The notes below the pieces were generated by a model. It was not told where the DNA came from and ran no database searches. It saw only the letters and a program-made list of their open reading frames with translations. Of a stretch of 64,000 bases of DNA, positions 24,390-39,321 are shown one piece after another. The stretch comes from Megaleporinus macrocephalus (taxonomy: Eukaryota > Chordata > Actinopteri > Characiformes > Anostomidae). Position 1 is the first letter of the stretch, and each line of letters opens with the position of its first letter. Both the position numbers and the translations under genes were made by a program. The stretch lies in NCBI GenBank assembly GCA_021613375.1, contig CM038716.1, positions 1,715,184 to 1,779,183 on the forward strand. Direction: 5' to 3'.

Positions 24390-24390
24390 C
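24096..24390. repeat. Microsatellite cluster: (GA)n, (CA)n, (CT)n, (CA)n
   Basis: GA-rich 24111-24178, (CA)n 24305-24347, (CT)n 24351-24373 and (CA)n 24373-24389. The roughly 120 bp between (24180-24300) is unique and GC-richer, with CATTAGCTGCATTAAGTGAG. Confidence 0.9.
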
Positions 24391-24779
24391 AGAAACCAGA
24401 AACCAAGCACATAGCAGCCTGTCTGGGCCTGACAACTGAGCTTGACAACCATGTAGGTTACACACTGTCACACATACACACACACACATACACATGCACA
24501 TTCCCTTTTCTGCAAACATACACTAATCTAAAGAGTATTACACTCAATTAAAAAGACAAGACAGAACACAGTTTGACATCTCCACTGTTTGTTTGTTAGT
24601 TAATGCTCAACTGCAATTTGTGTGTATACGTGTGTATGATTTGTGTGTATCTGTATCATGGCCTGCTGCTACATTATTGATCGGTGTCTTGTCTGGGGTT
24701 CAGGGTTAAAGACCCTCTGCTGCCCACACCCTTCAATTATTCACCCTGGCCAACATCAACCTACTCCCACAGACAAAAA

Positions 24780-24783
<4 letters not shown>

Positions 24784-24851
<68 letters not shown>
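24784..24851. repeat. (GA)n microsatellite, 34 units
   Basis: 68 bp of uninterrupted GA. This is the longest perfect GA array here. Confidence 0.97.
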
Positions 24852-24852
<1 letters not shown>

Positions 24853-25251
24853 AGCAATAGCTTACACACTAGTAGGCCTGTTATAATCACAAATGTGTTT
24901 TGATGTATAAGAACTGTGATTAACATTAATTTGTTCATTTTAAGTAACTATTCAAGTACAAGCCTGAACTGGCTGATTTCTTCTGAACTGTTGATACTTG
25001 ATAAAAAAAGCCATTATATTATCACTTACTTATTATGAATGTATTATATCACCAGTCATGTGGTTGTTCATATAAGACCCATGATATGTAAATGTATTTT
25101 GTACCTTATTGGATGTGCACACATTTGCCACAGTGCATGTCAATGTACGTTTTGAAAGTACACAACTGTACAACTGTGATCAAGTGATAAGTGATGATAT
25201 GTAATTGTAACAGGTCTAAGAATCCTAAAGATAATCAGAGATGTAAATCAG

Positions 25252-25312
25252 CAACAGAATCTCTTTATTTTGGCAAGTATGTTACACATACAAGAAATTT
25301 GTCTCAGTGAGT
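25252..25312 (-). mobile_element. Non-LTR retrotransposon 3' end fragment
   Basis: On the minus strand, ACAAATTTCTTGTATGTG then TAACATACTTGCCAAAATAAAG matches 60860-60900 (ACAAATTCCTTGTATGTG, AGCATACTTGGCCAATAAAG) and is followed by ATTCTGTTGCTGATT. The AATAAAG plus ATTCTG-type tail suggests a LINE 3' end. The adjoining 25313-25600 AT-rich frame shows no protein similarity. Confidence 0.6.
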
Positions 25313-28000
25313 ATTTAACAAAAGGAAAAATACAAAGAAATATAATAAATGGCATAAATAATACAAATAATAAAGAGCTATGGAAAGAAGTTAAAGATAT
25401 ATTTGGGTCTGTTACTTCAGGCAAAAATAGTTTTATTTTGGCTGAGGCTAAACGTGGGCTAAAATTATACACAGCATGTCATAAATCAACACGTTTTATG
25501 GTAATATATGTCATTACACTCACTACAGAGATAGAAACCATGACTCAGCAACAGCGCTGCGACTCATCAGCATTAAAAATGTCAACCTTTCACTAGGAAA
25601 ATTACTTATTGACAGTCCAATTGGATTTTTAAATTGAACCTATGTGTGTTCAATGAACTTCTAGACTTTTCTGATATCAATAACATGGTTTTTCTTTATG
25701 TATGGGGGTTGGAGTAAACTGATTAATGTGTTGATACAAATTTCTACGTAATTTGATAAGGATATTTAGAGGAAGTTAGAGCAGGCATAATTGGTGAATA
25801 CACATATGTGCACATTAATCGTTCATTTATTGTCATTATCACACACTTTTGTGAAAAATATCATAAAATATTTGCTGATTATATAGCAAGAACATAGAGA
25901 TCAGTTCATAGTGTTCATTTTCATCATAATAAAGGGGAAATATTTGTAGTGTAATAAACTGCCTCGGCTAAAAAATTTTTAGATAAACTCAAGAATCCTT
26001 GTATTATTCTTTAAAATAAATCAGTATCTTAATTAATAGTGGACTGTGTTCTTACATAGATCTATTTCTGTGACATAACATGGCAGCTGCTGCATTCAAA
26101 AGATGCAGAAAAATAAAACAAAGATCATTTTTATATCTTTTTCTGTGACCACAGTATATTTAGAAAGTAGACCAGACAAAATGCTCACACAACTGTATAA
26201 AAATCTAGCTGCACTGCACTTTCAAAACCGCACTGCACTGAGTGACGTAGAAAAAAGCCCTAAGTGAAACACGCATGTGGAAAACAGCACAGTGTTTCTT
26301 GTTGCTGTACTAGCCCTGCAGGCTTCACATCTTTTACTGTTAAGTAGCTGATGAAGTTTCCAAAATCTTTATAGGAAAGGACCAAAACCTTCCTAAATTT
26401 CAGTGTAATCACTTTTCAGCGTAAGCATTTCTATTGGTCCAATCATTATGATTTTTCACAAATAATGAACTTCTCCAAACCTAGTTAAAGCCTAAGACCC
26501 TTGTCTTTAGTCTTTCTTTGGACCTTTAGCACAACCTCATGAAAGGATTTAACCTCCCCCCCTTTCTGCTACAAACAATAAAAGGGCAGACAGAGAGAGA
26601 GAAAGATGGGCATTGTTGTTTGTAGGTTACTGAAGACGTTTTTCCTCAAATGCGATTTCTCTCTACTGCTGACTGTAATCTCTCCGGGCAAATCCCTCTT
26701 TAGCCAAACGAAGAAAAAATAGAGGAGAAAGGAAAAAGCCATCTTTATCCAAATCCAATTGCTACTGGAAGGAGAGAGTGAAAGGAGGGAGGAGAAGCAG
26801 GAGGAGAAGAGCTTGTAATTTGTCTGAGGGATTACACAGAGTGCTGGCAGGACTCACAGACTGCCTCTGTTTCTGCATGTGTGTGGCACACATGCATACA
26901 TGCATGGTCGAGTAAGATGATGATGAGTGTTTTGACTGGGATATGTGTGTTATTGTAGCTATGAGCTCATTCACATGGTTCATATAGAGTGTAAGATCAA
27001 AGCCTTTACTGCTGTGTGAATTATGTGGTAGGTCTTAATTTAACTTTACTTTTCTGCAGTTTTTCTGTTTGAGTGTGTGTGCTCCAAAACCAGGTGCATA
27101 AACATTGTCGTGGACGATGTACTAACCCAAAGGTTTTAGCCCTAGTTGACACACTCCATTTACTATTTGCCCCAAACTACAGCATGCTGTTTCCAGAGCA
27201 GGCAGGAGAGAGACACTCCGACCCCCATTTCTCTCCCTCGATCGGCCCCGGACATAACAGCCACTGACAGACCCAATTAGGCAGCATGGCAGCAGCTACT
27301 ACCAGACACATCAACCCAGAGAGTGAGAGACAGAGAGAGGGAGAGAAAGAGAGAGAGAGGGTGGGGCTAGGCTGGACTGGAGGCTACATTTTATGTGTCA
27401 TCCTTTGATTTGATGTGAGAAGGGACAGTACATACAGGCCAGGCTCCAACACACAGCCACCCAGACACACATACACTCAGGGTAAGGGTAAGAGAAGAGG
27501 ACAGAGGGCCAGATATGTGTCAGGCTGATATACGTCAGTGTCGGTGTGTGTGTCTCTGACTGACAGTGATATAGAAGAGTGTGTCTCATGCTGCCTACAG
27601 CCCTCCACTCGTAGTGCACTTTACACTGACATACAGCATATGCTTCAAGACCACATGCGGGGCCAAAACTCACACACACACGTACACAAAAATACCCATA
27701 CATACATACACACACTCTTTAAAACAAACAAAAAAACACAACACCCAAGTTGGAGTGGACAATATGAGGATATGTTACAGTTATCAGGATAAATTATATC
27801 TTAATATCTTTTACACACTTTTTATTGGACTCAACAGTAGTTTTATTGGACTCATCAGTACAAATATCAAATTATAGACCCTGAAACCATAGTTTCAAGT
27901 AAGCATAGTTACAAGTAACTCAATGCATGCCATTTTCATTATGTTTTACAATTACGGATGCACAATGATTCTAAAATCAAGAAAATTGAATCATCTTCTA
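25313..28000. other. Intronic sequence without genes
   Basis: AT-rich, with a purine-rich block at 27318-27362. Nothing recognisable. Confidence 0.55.
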
Positions 28001-28005
28001 ACAGA

Positions 28006-28160
28006 TGACTACTATGTACTTCATTAAACCAAATCAAGATTGCTGGTGAAGGAATGTAATAAATTCATGCATTGTCTGGGACGTCCAGGAGAAATCTGGA
28101 ACTGAAGTTTACACGTTATCTTACATGTTTCTATCTACTTCTTTCAAAATAAAACATGCT
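28006..28160 (+). repeat. Dispersed repeat, copy A
   Basis: Aligns in the same orientation with 47567-47730. Shared blocks are GTACTTCATT, AGATTGCTGGTGAA, TAATAAATTCAT, TCTGGAACT, CTTACATG and CTTTCAAAATAA. Roughly three quarters of bases agree by eye. Family unknown to me. Confidence 0.75.
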
Positions 28161-29964
28161 TTGTATTGTATTTATGGTTATTTACACTTGTTCTTATGAT
28201 ATATGGTGTTCTTACTGGTAAAAATACACTTATCGTTAAAATAAAGGGTTTTAAACAATGAGCTTAGAAACCTAAGATGTTAGCACAGTAGTGTACACAT
28301 AAAATGGAAATGTGTCATAACTTGCACATTTTTTGCACATAAAATGTATATTTATAACAGTAATTGTACATTAAAACATATAGAAATGTGTTCTATATAG
28401 AATGTGTACATATTTTTTCTTGAATCAACAATGCTTGTAAATAGTTTGACTGGTATTTTTTTGTCTGTTATGACTTGTTTCCAAAAAAAAACAAAATATG
28501 GGGATTTATGAAATGTATTGGGGAAATACGTTTTTATATAGCCCAAACATACAACCAAGCAAAATAAAAATATATAATACAAAGATGCACACACATACGG
28601 AGTGAGGTACTGTCCCAGATTGTGGAACACAGTGTGGCACTAAGCTGATTACTGTCAGTCACCCTGCCCTGCCCTTCCACAATTAGGTCACCTCCTACCC
28701 TCCCTCATATCTCATAATTCTCCTGATCTCTCTATCTCTCTTAGGTCCTCTTCTCTCTGCCCACCTCTCCTTTACTGTTTCGTCCATCTGGCTCCTCTAG
28801 CTAGTCTTATGCTAGTGGCTTGGACCAGCTGGAACAACAAATTTTCAAAATTCACAAGACAATACATGTCTAAACCTGTTTGGCTTTATCTAATGTTTCT
28901 AAAGTTTCTATATTAGTGCAAACATGTCAAAATAGTATAATAGACACGTTAAGTCATGTTATCATTTTGTAGCAGACAACATGCCCATGTTGAGAGTTTT
29001 ACCTTAAATTAACTTTAAGGTAACCTTTAACCTTCCCAGTGCAGCATAATCCATATCTGTTTTCAAACAAAAGAATGAACATTCAGAACAGTACAATAGA
29101 GCATTCTACGATTATATTCTGCATTTTCCTGAAGGTTCTAAACCGTAGCTGACAGTTTACCTTCTTTTTCTCTGAAAGTGAAGTATATCTAAGCATTTAT
29201 AAAATGAACACTGTTATCATGCCCCTGTGGTTTTGTCCTAAGTACATTTTTCTCTTTAAATATATCACTGAATCCTCTGAATTGCCAAGTTGGTAAGAAA
29301 TCAAAATACAACGATTGCTACATGCAAGCTAACCCTGCTGCACAATGAACAGATGTCCTAAGACTGGTAACATCATCAAAACCAGAAAGCTTTGCTAAAT
29401 GTAATTAAGTTTCTTTGGCAGCAGTACATTTGGTATAGCTGGTGTTGTAATAGAATAGATTTATTTCACATAACGTTGTGGCGAAATTTTGCAATATTCT
29501 TACTTTAGAGGAAAATGGCTGTAGAACAAAATGTATCAGCTTTGGAAACATTTTATTTACTGCAGGGCGCAGCAGAGGCAGGTTTTTTCCTATAGAGAAA
29601 AACCTCTTACACCCGGAAATCCTCATATGGCCGTGGCGACGAATACATAATGCACAGCTTCAGAGGTCAATGTGCTGCAACAGTATGCTACTCACAGTTA
29701 TACACAAAGCATGACACAGAGTCAAATGTCAAATACAGAGTATAGGAAAAATAATAATCTGGTATAAAAAATCCTGAAATCAAAGTACACCCCGCAGCAA
29801 CAGTTGATATGATTATGGTCATGATCTCCTGTTGAATTCCCACTCTGGGCAAAAGAACACACACCCACATATCACCATCCACAGGTGATCCCTTTGCCGC
29901 AACAATGAGCTTTAAGTGATTTTCTCTGTTTCTCTCGCTCTCTCCATTTACCCTCAATCTGTGA

Positions 29965-30004
<40 letters not shown>

Positions 30005-33000
30005 TGCTGCACTGCACTGAGGGAAAGAGAGAAGGAGCGAATGAAGAGAATAAACTGAGAGAAGAGAATGGAAGCCCCCACAGCAGCACTTAAAGGTAAA
30101 CTGCATTATTGATGACAAGACAAAGTGAAACATTTATTTATTATCCAGGTTATAGCCCAGAGACAGAAAGAAACAAAGCTAAAAGCTAAGCAAATATTCC
30201 ACACTAAAAGCACTTCCCGCACCTTCCCACTCATCATCATGTCTGTCCTTGCAGAGGTGAGGAGTACTGAAGCAAAGATCATAAAGTCATATGTAAGACA
30301 GCTGTCAGACTGTCATCTCTTCACATTAGAAAAAAAGTGAGCCAGCCAGGAAGACTGAAAGATTGAGATTAACCAAGGTAACAGTGGCAACGGGAGCAGG
30401 GGCTGTCACTGCAGCGACCTGCTGTTTGACTTCAAGTGCAGAGGGATACAATGAGTCTTTCAACTCTTAACAGCCTCCTCAACTAGGTTTGATTCAGCCA
30501 TTGTGCATGAATAAGAGCCAGAGAATGACAGTGTGTCTACGTGTTAATATGTAAGATAGGACTGTATGTAAGATGAGTGTTTCCGGCCATGCCCACCACA
30601 GGCACAGCATAGGCACCGCTCATTCAAAAACACAATGTATATGTTATTTTGCGCAAGTACTGAATGGTCTGTTAGGGGGATAAGTACTCAATAACAGCTG
30701 ACACTGTCCTGCCCCCTGCTTTACACACACAAAGGCCTGTGATTCTATTATTGTTTGACTGCTGCCCCTCCCACTAACACACTCACACACACGCACACAC
30801 ATCCCTCCCAAAGAACCAACATAATTATCACTATTGTGTCTGTGACACACACACACTGACATGTCCACAAAGGCACACGTGCTCTGAAATACATACATAC
30901 AACAACACTTGAGGCCTTGACAAAGACCCTGATGAATAAATGGGCATTAACAGACAGGCTGGCAGCCCCCCAAACCCCAAAAACGTCACACACAAACACA
31001 CAGAGATCAAAACCATGAAATAAAACCAAACACATTCAAGTTTCCTCTCCTATTAATGTCACTTGTAATTTAGGCTCTAATTGTAAATTCCAAAAGCATC
31101 TCCTTTACACAAACACAGGGTTGCCAGCTTCCCAGCTGAACCACATATATATATTATCTGTGTCTGATTATCTCCAGTCTATCTAGATGTAGAATACAGT
31201 TACTTTTAAGATTTTTAGTAGTCTGCTTTTCCAGACCTACATTGCAGCACCAATAACGATTTGTCTTTGGACACCAGAAAAACCGTCGTCTTTACAAACA
31301 CTAAAGTTACTGCTAAAGCCTAAGTAGACTGATAAACCAATGTGGTAAGTTATTTATCTCAGCATTAAAAAAATTATTTCGAGGGTTGATTAAATAAGTC
31401 TCCACAATAGTATTCCTGTTTATGAGAGTTTATGAGTTGTGTAAATGTTGACACTAAAATAGCATTAGTGTTGTACTGTACTCATGCGTTGGACTAAATC
31501 AGGTGATCGGAGCAAAACAATGCATGTGTTATAATTGTATAAGTTTCTGAATACTGGCTGACATTGAGGTCTCACAGATATATTGGTCGTGGGACAACTC
31601 CCACCAAAAACAATTATATATATGTAAACATAACTTGATGTAAGTAAACTGTTTACATCTGAGGGTTAAATGGATTCAAGATCTTGGTCTTATATGAGTC
31701 TTTATAGAGACTAATATAAAGGTGACAGTCTTTACTTCTATTCCAGCAATACAATCTGTACTTTTACTTTTGATTACAAAATGGCATTACTTAGTACACA
31801 GTGTGAGCTTCTGAGGCAAATAGAAATTGTCTAAAAAGTCTGCCATCAGTCAATTTGGATACAGAGAAATTAGAAATGGAATCTGCCTTAAAATTGATTG
31901 GTGCATCTCTGGTAAAACGCATCCGAAGTTATAAAACAGAAAATAATCTTATAATATTTATATATACAACATTATATATATGAATATATATTTATTTTGT
32001 TCATTTGAGTTTACAAAATGTGACAGTAGAGAACAGTCATGTTAGTCAATTAAAATTCATGGGGTTTATTTATTAATTGATTTATATTTTTGTTATATTG
32101 ACTGGCATTATTGGTTATCACAAATACAGCTCCTTAATATAAACTATAAAAAAGATTATATTGGTCGGGCTAGCAGAGACTAAAGAGGTCAGCCTGTGTG
32201 ATTAAGACCAAGCCAACCTGCCTGTGTCCCCCGTCACATTTTTATGTCACAGCGTTAACCTAGATAGAGAGATAGAGAGGTCAGTGTTTTTGACAGTACG
32301 AGTGCTGACTCTTCAAAATGTTTATTTTGCCTAGTGACGAACTGCTCTTAGAAACAGCACACATGTACACACACACCCACACACACCATTCCTTTCAGGG
32401 ACCTGTTTAAAGCTGATGGAGCAGCTGTAAGTGGCAGTTGAAGCAGGGATGTCCTCTTTTTCTGTTAAACTTTTATGTGTTTGTCCTGCTCAGGTATTCA
32501 AGCTAGTGCTAGACTCAGTGAAACAGCTATGGCTGCAGAGATTGAGGAACAGGTCAGAGTATGTGTGAGTGTGTGTATGCTGGCACAAGGTGGGGGGGTT
32601 GGGTTGTGTCTGGGGCTGTGTTTACATGACCACAAGCGACCGCAGACAAATGTGGCCATTAATGTCGGGTCCCTCTCTGTCTCTCGCTCCGTCTCTCTCT
32701 CTTTCTCTCTCTCTCTCTCTTCCGCAACCCAACCCCTTAAGTTCTTTGTGATACTGAAGCCCTGATACTGATTTCAATTTAGCTTTTTTACTACTTAAGA
32801 AATACATTTTTCCTTCCCCCCTTTACATACACACATGGGAAAATCATGCCTCTTAACCATGCATTTAACTTAATGTAAACATTTCACTGCATTAAAATAG
32901 AATCTTTTTAAAAGCAGTTTTCAGTAGCATGATTTGCTCAAATACACAGCAAACGCTGCGTCATCACACAATATTAGGGTCTGCTGTTTCAGGCTAGACT

Positions 33001-33360
33001 GTTAAAAGAATTATTCTTTTTTTCCCATCTGAAATATAATCCAACATTTTTCACTGATATTGTCCCTTTACAATAACCCTATAGTAACCCTATATGAAAA
33101 TATTCATATTCATCTTGGCTTAGATGGTCCATGTGAATATTTTGGTGTTGTGATTAAACAAGGTATGTTAGGCAAATCATAAAATGCAGCAATATTGTTG
33201 CGACTTTACTATAAAGCATCGCAATACTCAACATATATATCTCCACAGATGCACACATGCACTGCCTGTTCCCACAAAGAAAACACCACCAGTTCTTTAT
33301 AACACTGTCCAGTCAATGCATTATTGGCATTGATGGAAGAAAAATGGGTGCATATATGCA
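28161..33360. other. Intronic sequence without genes
   Basis: Contains (GA)n at 29967-30001 and a (TC)n-rich block at 32670-32720. A unique GC-richer block at 30375-30520 might be conserved. No gene seen. Confidence 0.55.
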
Positions 33361-33363
33361 TGT

Positions 33364-33415
33364 GAGAGAGAGACACACAGAGAGAGAGAGAGGGAGGGAG
33401 AGATAGGGGGAGAGG

Positions 33416-33454
<39 letters not shown>
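33364..33454. repeat. (GA)n-rich microsatellite
   Basis: GA units with GGGA and ACAC interruptions over about 90 bp. Confidence 0.9.
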
Positions 33455-34204
33455 GGCGGAGGTGAGTACCCTGTGTGTGTGTTTAATTGTTTAATAGGCT
33501 GAGAACACACAGACATACCCCTGGGGCTCACTCCTGAAGGCCGAGAGCAGAGAAGATCGATCAGCTACACCACCCGTAACTGACACTCACACACTCACAC
33601 TTTCGCGCATACACACATACACAGTAACAACTACTACAACTCTCAAAAGTACATTATTATTAGTATATTGGTGACAAAATGGTGGATGTGTGTGTGCGTG
33701 TGTTTTTTGGGGAGGGAAAAAGCGAGAAATCAAGTGAGAAGCCGTGAGAGAGAACCTTTAGTTGCTACAGTCATGTGGCTTTAGCCATCTGTTGACATGG
33801 TTTAAATTAATTAGCTGAACTCGTTATAATTTTGCGAGAGGCCCCCAGTCTTAATGAAACAGACTGCAAACGCAAGCAGAGATCTCTCACTCTCTCCATC
33901 TTTGCTTTATTCCATCCATCTCTTCCTTACTATACACAACATATTCTTGCATTTTGTTCAATGGCATGTGTTCATGGTTGAGTGTAACAGCATTTCATTG
34001 CCTCGGCTGCAGTACAATCCCTATTTTGCTGTTTAAGTATGATAAACAGTAAACATACAGTATGTGCTCATAGACAGGCTATATATGTTTCTTTATATTT
34101 TTTCTCTGTCCAGAGGGAACGCTCTGTCAGTGGCACCAAAGACACAACAGATGGGGCTCAACATCATCCATGGGAGAGAGGGGGAGTGTAAGAGAGAGGG
34201 GGAG

Positions 34205-34305
34205 AGAGAAAGAGGTGCATTCATTATTTACATCACTCTGTATTGGAATATTAATGCTAAAAGCAATCGGGCAACCCTTCATTAAATTAACTGGAGCTGT
34301 AGAGA
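34205..34305. promoter_or_regulatory. Candidate conserved noncoding element
   Basis: Unique block between GA-rich stretches, with CATTCATTATTTACATCACT (homeodomain/forkhead-like cores), GGAATATTAATGCTAAAAGC and CATTAAATTAACTGGAGC. Function inferred. Confidence 0.25.
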
Positions 34306-35364
34306 AAGGAGGTAAGGGAGGCAGGGAGAGAAAGAGGGAGAGAGGAGGAAAAAGGCACACTGTTAAAAGGCCCTAAAATTAGTGAAGCAAAAATGCCTCC
34401 ATTAAGTGTTCCATCCTCTTTCCTCGTTTTCTTCCCCTCTTGTGCACACCTCACATATTGCCATTAGAATCTGCTGCTCTGGCTGCATGTGTTCACTTAA
34501 AGCTGCACCCCCACAAATATGCATTTTTTTTCTTTCATTCTTAAGTGCCTACTCAAAATTTAAACACTTTCACTGGCCACAAACCCCCTTTTTAGTCCCA
34601 TGACCAGTTCTTTTTACCCTCTCTTCTCATCTCTTGTTGTGTGCTACTGCACCCCATGTCACCACATTGTAGACATGACAATGCCTGAATTCCTGCACAA
34701 ACGTCATAAAAATACAATAATATGCATGTGTGAGCGCACATACACACACACACAGTTTCTGCTTGGTAACACAGCCCATGCACGGAACAGTACTCTTTTT
34801 ATTACTGGATGAGTGCTATGCACCGTTGACTTATCAAGAGCATAAAAACATCTCACTCTAGTGTTACACATTAATATATCAATTACAAACCCCACCCTCC
34901 ACAAGCAGTCTCTCTTCATATCTGTGTGCTACTGAACATGAGTGTAAACATACTTTAAGCTTATAGTATTTGTTGCAACTATTATATCTGCCATTCTTTT
35001 TAACCAGTGCTCGAGAAGCTCAAACTTAACAGCGAGCTCATGCAGTGAATGGAGCAAAGCACTATGGCCTGCTTTTCTGTTCATGGCGTAATCCTACCTC
35101 TGGACTACATTTTCTCTTTATTGTAGAATATCCATTTACAATATTGTATATTCTAAGGCTAGACTTAATCTCTGAGCATGAATGTGTTTAAAACAATACA
35201 TGCTACGCACATACAATTTGTATATAAAAACATATATTTTTTTTGCTTTGTTTCTTGCTGTTTTACAAAACCAGTACATATTTCAACTTAACTATAGATA
35301 TTACTATAGTTATAATAGTTAACAGCACTATAATAGCAGTTTGCCAATGTGGTTGTAAAACAAA

Positions 35365-35722
<358 letters not shown>

Positions 35723-35935
35723 ACCAGTGTGCTGAATGCGGGAGAGATAGGCAGGCGTGAAAACTTCTGTGACTTTGACAAGGTCCAAAACATTATGATT
35801 AGACAACTGAGTGAGACCATCTCTAAAATGGCAAGGTCTGTGGTTTGAGGAGGGACAAACCAATGACAGGGTAAGATGCATCAACGTGTAAAGGCAACAA
35901 AGGCTATCCCATTTGAACTGAACTGGCAGATGGGC

Positions 35936-35937
<2 letters not shown>
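35723..35937 (+). mobile_element. Tc1-like transposon fragment with HTH-like coding trace
   Basis: The frame at 35750-35846 reads RRENFCDFDKVQNIMIRQLS then ETISKMARSV, resembling the N-terminal helix-turn-helix of a Tc1-like transposase or its fish relatives. The following CCAATGACAGGG and CTATCCCATTTG also fit that family. Only about 200 bp remain. Confidence 0.55.

Positions 35938-36017
<80 letters not shown>
35938..36017. repeat. (TA)n microsatellite, ~40 units
   Basis: Uninterrupted TA array flanking the MITE/Tc1 composite on the other side from 35457-35540. Confidence 0.97.
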
Positions 36018-36020
<3 letters not shown>

Positions 36021-38630
36021 AGTGCCAATACACATTATGAAATGTAAAAATTGGGACTAGATCCACCTGGATTACACAAAAATACCTCACTTCTTAGTAT
36101 AGAATTACAAATGTAGTAAAATGTATGCTGATATTTTAGCAGAGTAAGTAACACTGTGTGAGTTTTATTGAGCAAAAAAACAGCTCAGGGTGTAAAAGTA
36201 CATTAAACAATAAGACAGACAATCTAGCAATATGTAGCAAAAACTTCCTAGAAGTTATGCACCAGAAAGTGCATAAGAGCATTTGAGTTGTCAAAAGTGT
36301 AAAGTTTGAAGATTGAAAAGCATGACCAATAATTTTGAACATAATCCTTACAAGATATTTAAGACGGCTTTAAAGTACTCATGTTAATATTAATTTGTAT
36401 AATTACATTTACATGTTTATTTGAGTGATGGCAAAGGAGGACCTTCATTACAACTAGACGAGCGTAGCCCTATAATTTAGAGATTATAATAAACCGGTAA
36501 TAAATGGGTATTATATTAAGAAACAATAAAGAAACAAAGCAAAAAAAAGAATTAATGGTATTTAACAGCTCTAATACAACATCATTTTAGCAGAACTACT
36601 TACGCCACTGTTTTGGCATAACAACTAATATTATAAAAAATTCTATAATAATTTAAAAGAATTGAGGTGATGCCCTGATTAGGCAGATGTCATGTTGTAG
36701 GAGCGTTTAAAACATATGTCCTAATGCACTAAACACCTATAAAGCAAGCACAGGGGAAGAGAGAGGGGGAGACGGAGAGAGAGAGAGCAAGAGGCGCTCT
36801 ATCAGGCTATACATTCAGCAGAAGCTCTGACACCTAATCTGAGCATTTCGAGGCAATATGTTTTGTACATATTTCTGTGCACGTGTGTGTGTATAAATAT
36901 GTGTATTTTCAAGTGTGTGGCTCTGTGCATTAATGCTTAGGCTGCAGGCTGGGCTGTCAGCAGAGGATTATTGATTTTAATGGCAGATGTGCTGGTATCA
37001 GGAAGATGACATATCATATGCAGATTATGGCTCTGAGCTGATGACGAAGCCTGTTGCCACCCTGCTCTGCTGAGCGCTGTTTTAAAACAGACACACACAA
37101 ACACACATACACGCACACTCACACTTTTCTATCATTTTGTGGACATATGTGAACAATAAAAGCACAAAATACAAGTGATGAGGGAAATAAAACCCCTTGG
37201 CTTTTGTCCTGTCTTTTTAACCTAATGCAGCTACAATGGTTAAATGGGGTTAGCACTACACATATAACGGAAAGGAAAAAAGTCTTTTAACATTTAACTT
37301 CTCACATCACTATTCAGGAAAGATCAAATGCACATGTTCAAAAAAGAATTTACACAGATGTTGATTATGTTATTGGTATGATATGCACTGAATGGTGAAA
37401 ACTGAATAGTTCTTTGCTGCTGTGCCCCATGCTGACTGCTGACAGTTTTTTCTGTAATGCTGTATTGTGTCCTGTGTGGAATACTGAATGACGGCTCTGT
37501 TCAGACACGACTTAAATGAGCACTCACCACAAGACACATTCTAGTTTTTTTCATACAATGACATAACAGATGGACTCAAGCATGGACAAAACAGTAAGAA
37601 TACCACATTTTCATGGTACACAATACATATGTTTTGACATGGATTCAATGCACTAATAGATGTGCTAAAAGATGCTCAGAAAAGTATATTGTTTACTGAG
37701 ATAAAATAAATTATGATCATTTTATTACATTGTGCAGCTCTATCTGAAAATACAGCTAAAACACACAACACAGCTAAACAAAAGATTGGAAAATGAAACA
37801 GGAAGGGTATTTGCAACAGTGGGAGGTTCCAATTATTAAACAATTGTCAGATTCCAATTATTTAGACTAACCAACTTTGACTCAACTTTGTGGTAAAACA
37901 CGTTTAGAAGGCAGCAGACAGTAATGTTTGCTTATCTGAGCTCAAACTTATTTTATTGGAGATACCGAATTTCAACAGCTCAGAAGCAAGCCAATTTAGC
38001 AACTTTAAACTTTAACTTTAACTTTAGTCTACAGTTAACAAAAACAATTGTTATTTTTTTCATTACTATTAGTTATATGGCAATAATTTGTTAGCTAGGT
38101 AGTGTATATATTTGATTAGATTAGCTTTAACTGAACTAGGCTGTCACTTTGGATTATATTAACAATTGAATAATCTATCAATTATGTTGATGACTCAAGG
38201 AATCAAGCGTTTTAAAAAAGGCCACACTAAATAATGTACTTAACTAAACAATGACATATTATAGACAGCTTCCTAATAAAAAAATGTAATGTAGTCTTTC
38301 CTACTTTAAGATAATTTAAAATATTAAATCTATTTTGTCTTATTATAAAGGCACAATTAAATTAATATATTTTAAAAATCGAATTTAATTGAGCAATTGA
38401 GTTTAATCCTTCATAAGAAAGTATCATAAAAATGTGTATACACTTAACAGAACCCACTGGAAAATACAGTCACATGATCTTAACCATACTCAAAATGGAT
38501 ATAGATCCATTTTGTATGTGTGCGGGCATGTGTGTCTGTTCTTGACTCTTCCTGACCCATCTCTAGAAATGAAGAGAAAAAGAAAAATATCGGCCGCCAT
38601 CTGCCAGAACCTGGGGCTGTTCTTGCCCCA
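36018..38630. other. Intronic sequence without genes
   Basis: AT-rich intron apart from the block 36930-37080, listed separately. No gene or repeat recognised. Confidence 0.55.
36930..37080. promoter_or_regulatory. Candidate conserved noncoding element
   Basis: Unique, balanced block with GGCTGCAGGCTGGGCTGTCA, GATTATTGATTTTAATGGCA (cores ATTA/TAAT/TTGAT) and CATATGCAGATTATGGCTCT. Function inferred. Confidence 0.28.
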
Positions 38631-38635
38631 TTGCC

Positions 38636-38653
38636 TTTCTTTCTTTCTTTCTT

Positions 38654-38688
<35 letters not shown>
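38636..38688. repeat. (TTTC)n(TC)n microsatellite
   Basis: About six TTTC units followed by about 14 TC units. Confidence 0.95.
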
Positions 38689-38691
<3 letters not shown>

Positions 38692-39120
38692 CCCCCATCT
38701 CTTTCCCTTGCCTGTTCACCTTATTTCACTTTGCTTGGAGATACAAAAGCTAACAATAGTCCCAATATAAGCATAAATCATAAACAAAACATTTAGAAAA
38801 GTAACGTGATCAAAACATACATTTACACATGAAATCAGCACACACAAAGATCCCAAATTAGGTTAATGGTGATGAATTGTAATTGAAGCTGCAACTGACA
38901 TAGACCACACACACCCTCCCTCTTGCTGCTTCCATGGCCCCCTGGCCAGAGGGGCTGTGTAAGGGGGGGTGCAAAAAAGGGATGGAAAAGCAGAAACAGG
39001 GGGAGTTAAAGACAAATGAGCTCCAACCAGGAAACAGAACTTCTTTTACATCAATAAAGCTCTTTCCCAAGCACCACTACACACTGGAGACATGGATCAA
39101 TTTTTTGGGGGGTGTTGTAA

Positions 39121-39275
39121 AGAGAGAGAGAGAGAGGGAGAGAGAGAGAGAGAGAGATTTGAGAGAGTACTGATCCACATCATTGAGCAGACATGAGTCA
39201 GGTCAGGATATAAAACAAGAGAAAACAGAGCTCCTATTCTTCTTTATAAATTTACACATGTATCTCTGTTCCAGC

Positions 39276-39315
<40 letters not shown>
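39121..39315. repeat. (GA)n and (CA)n microsatellites
   Basis: (GA)n at 39121-39158 and (CA)n at 39278-39315, with 119 bp of unremarkable sequence between. Confidence 0.93.

Positions 39316-39321
<6 letters not shown>

Noticed and set aside
25270..25596. A 108-codon plus-strand frame (MASMLHIQEI...)
   Set aside because: Starts within the antisense of a LINE 3' end and has the composition of AT-rich intron. No domain.
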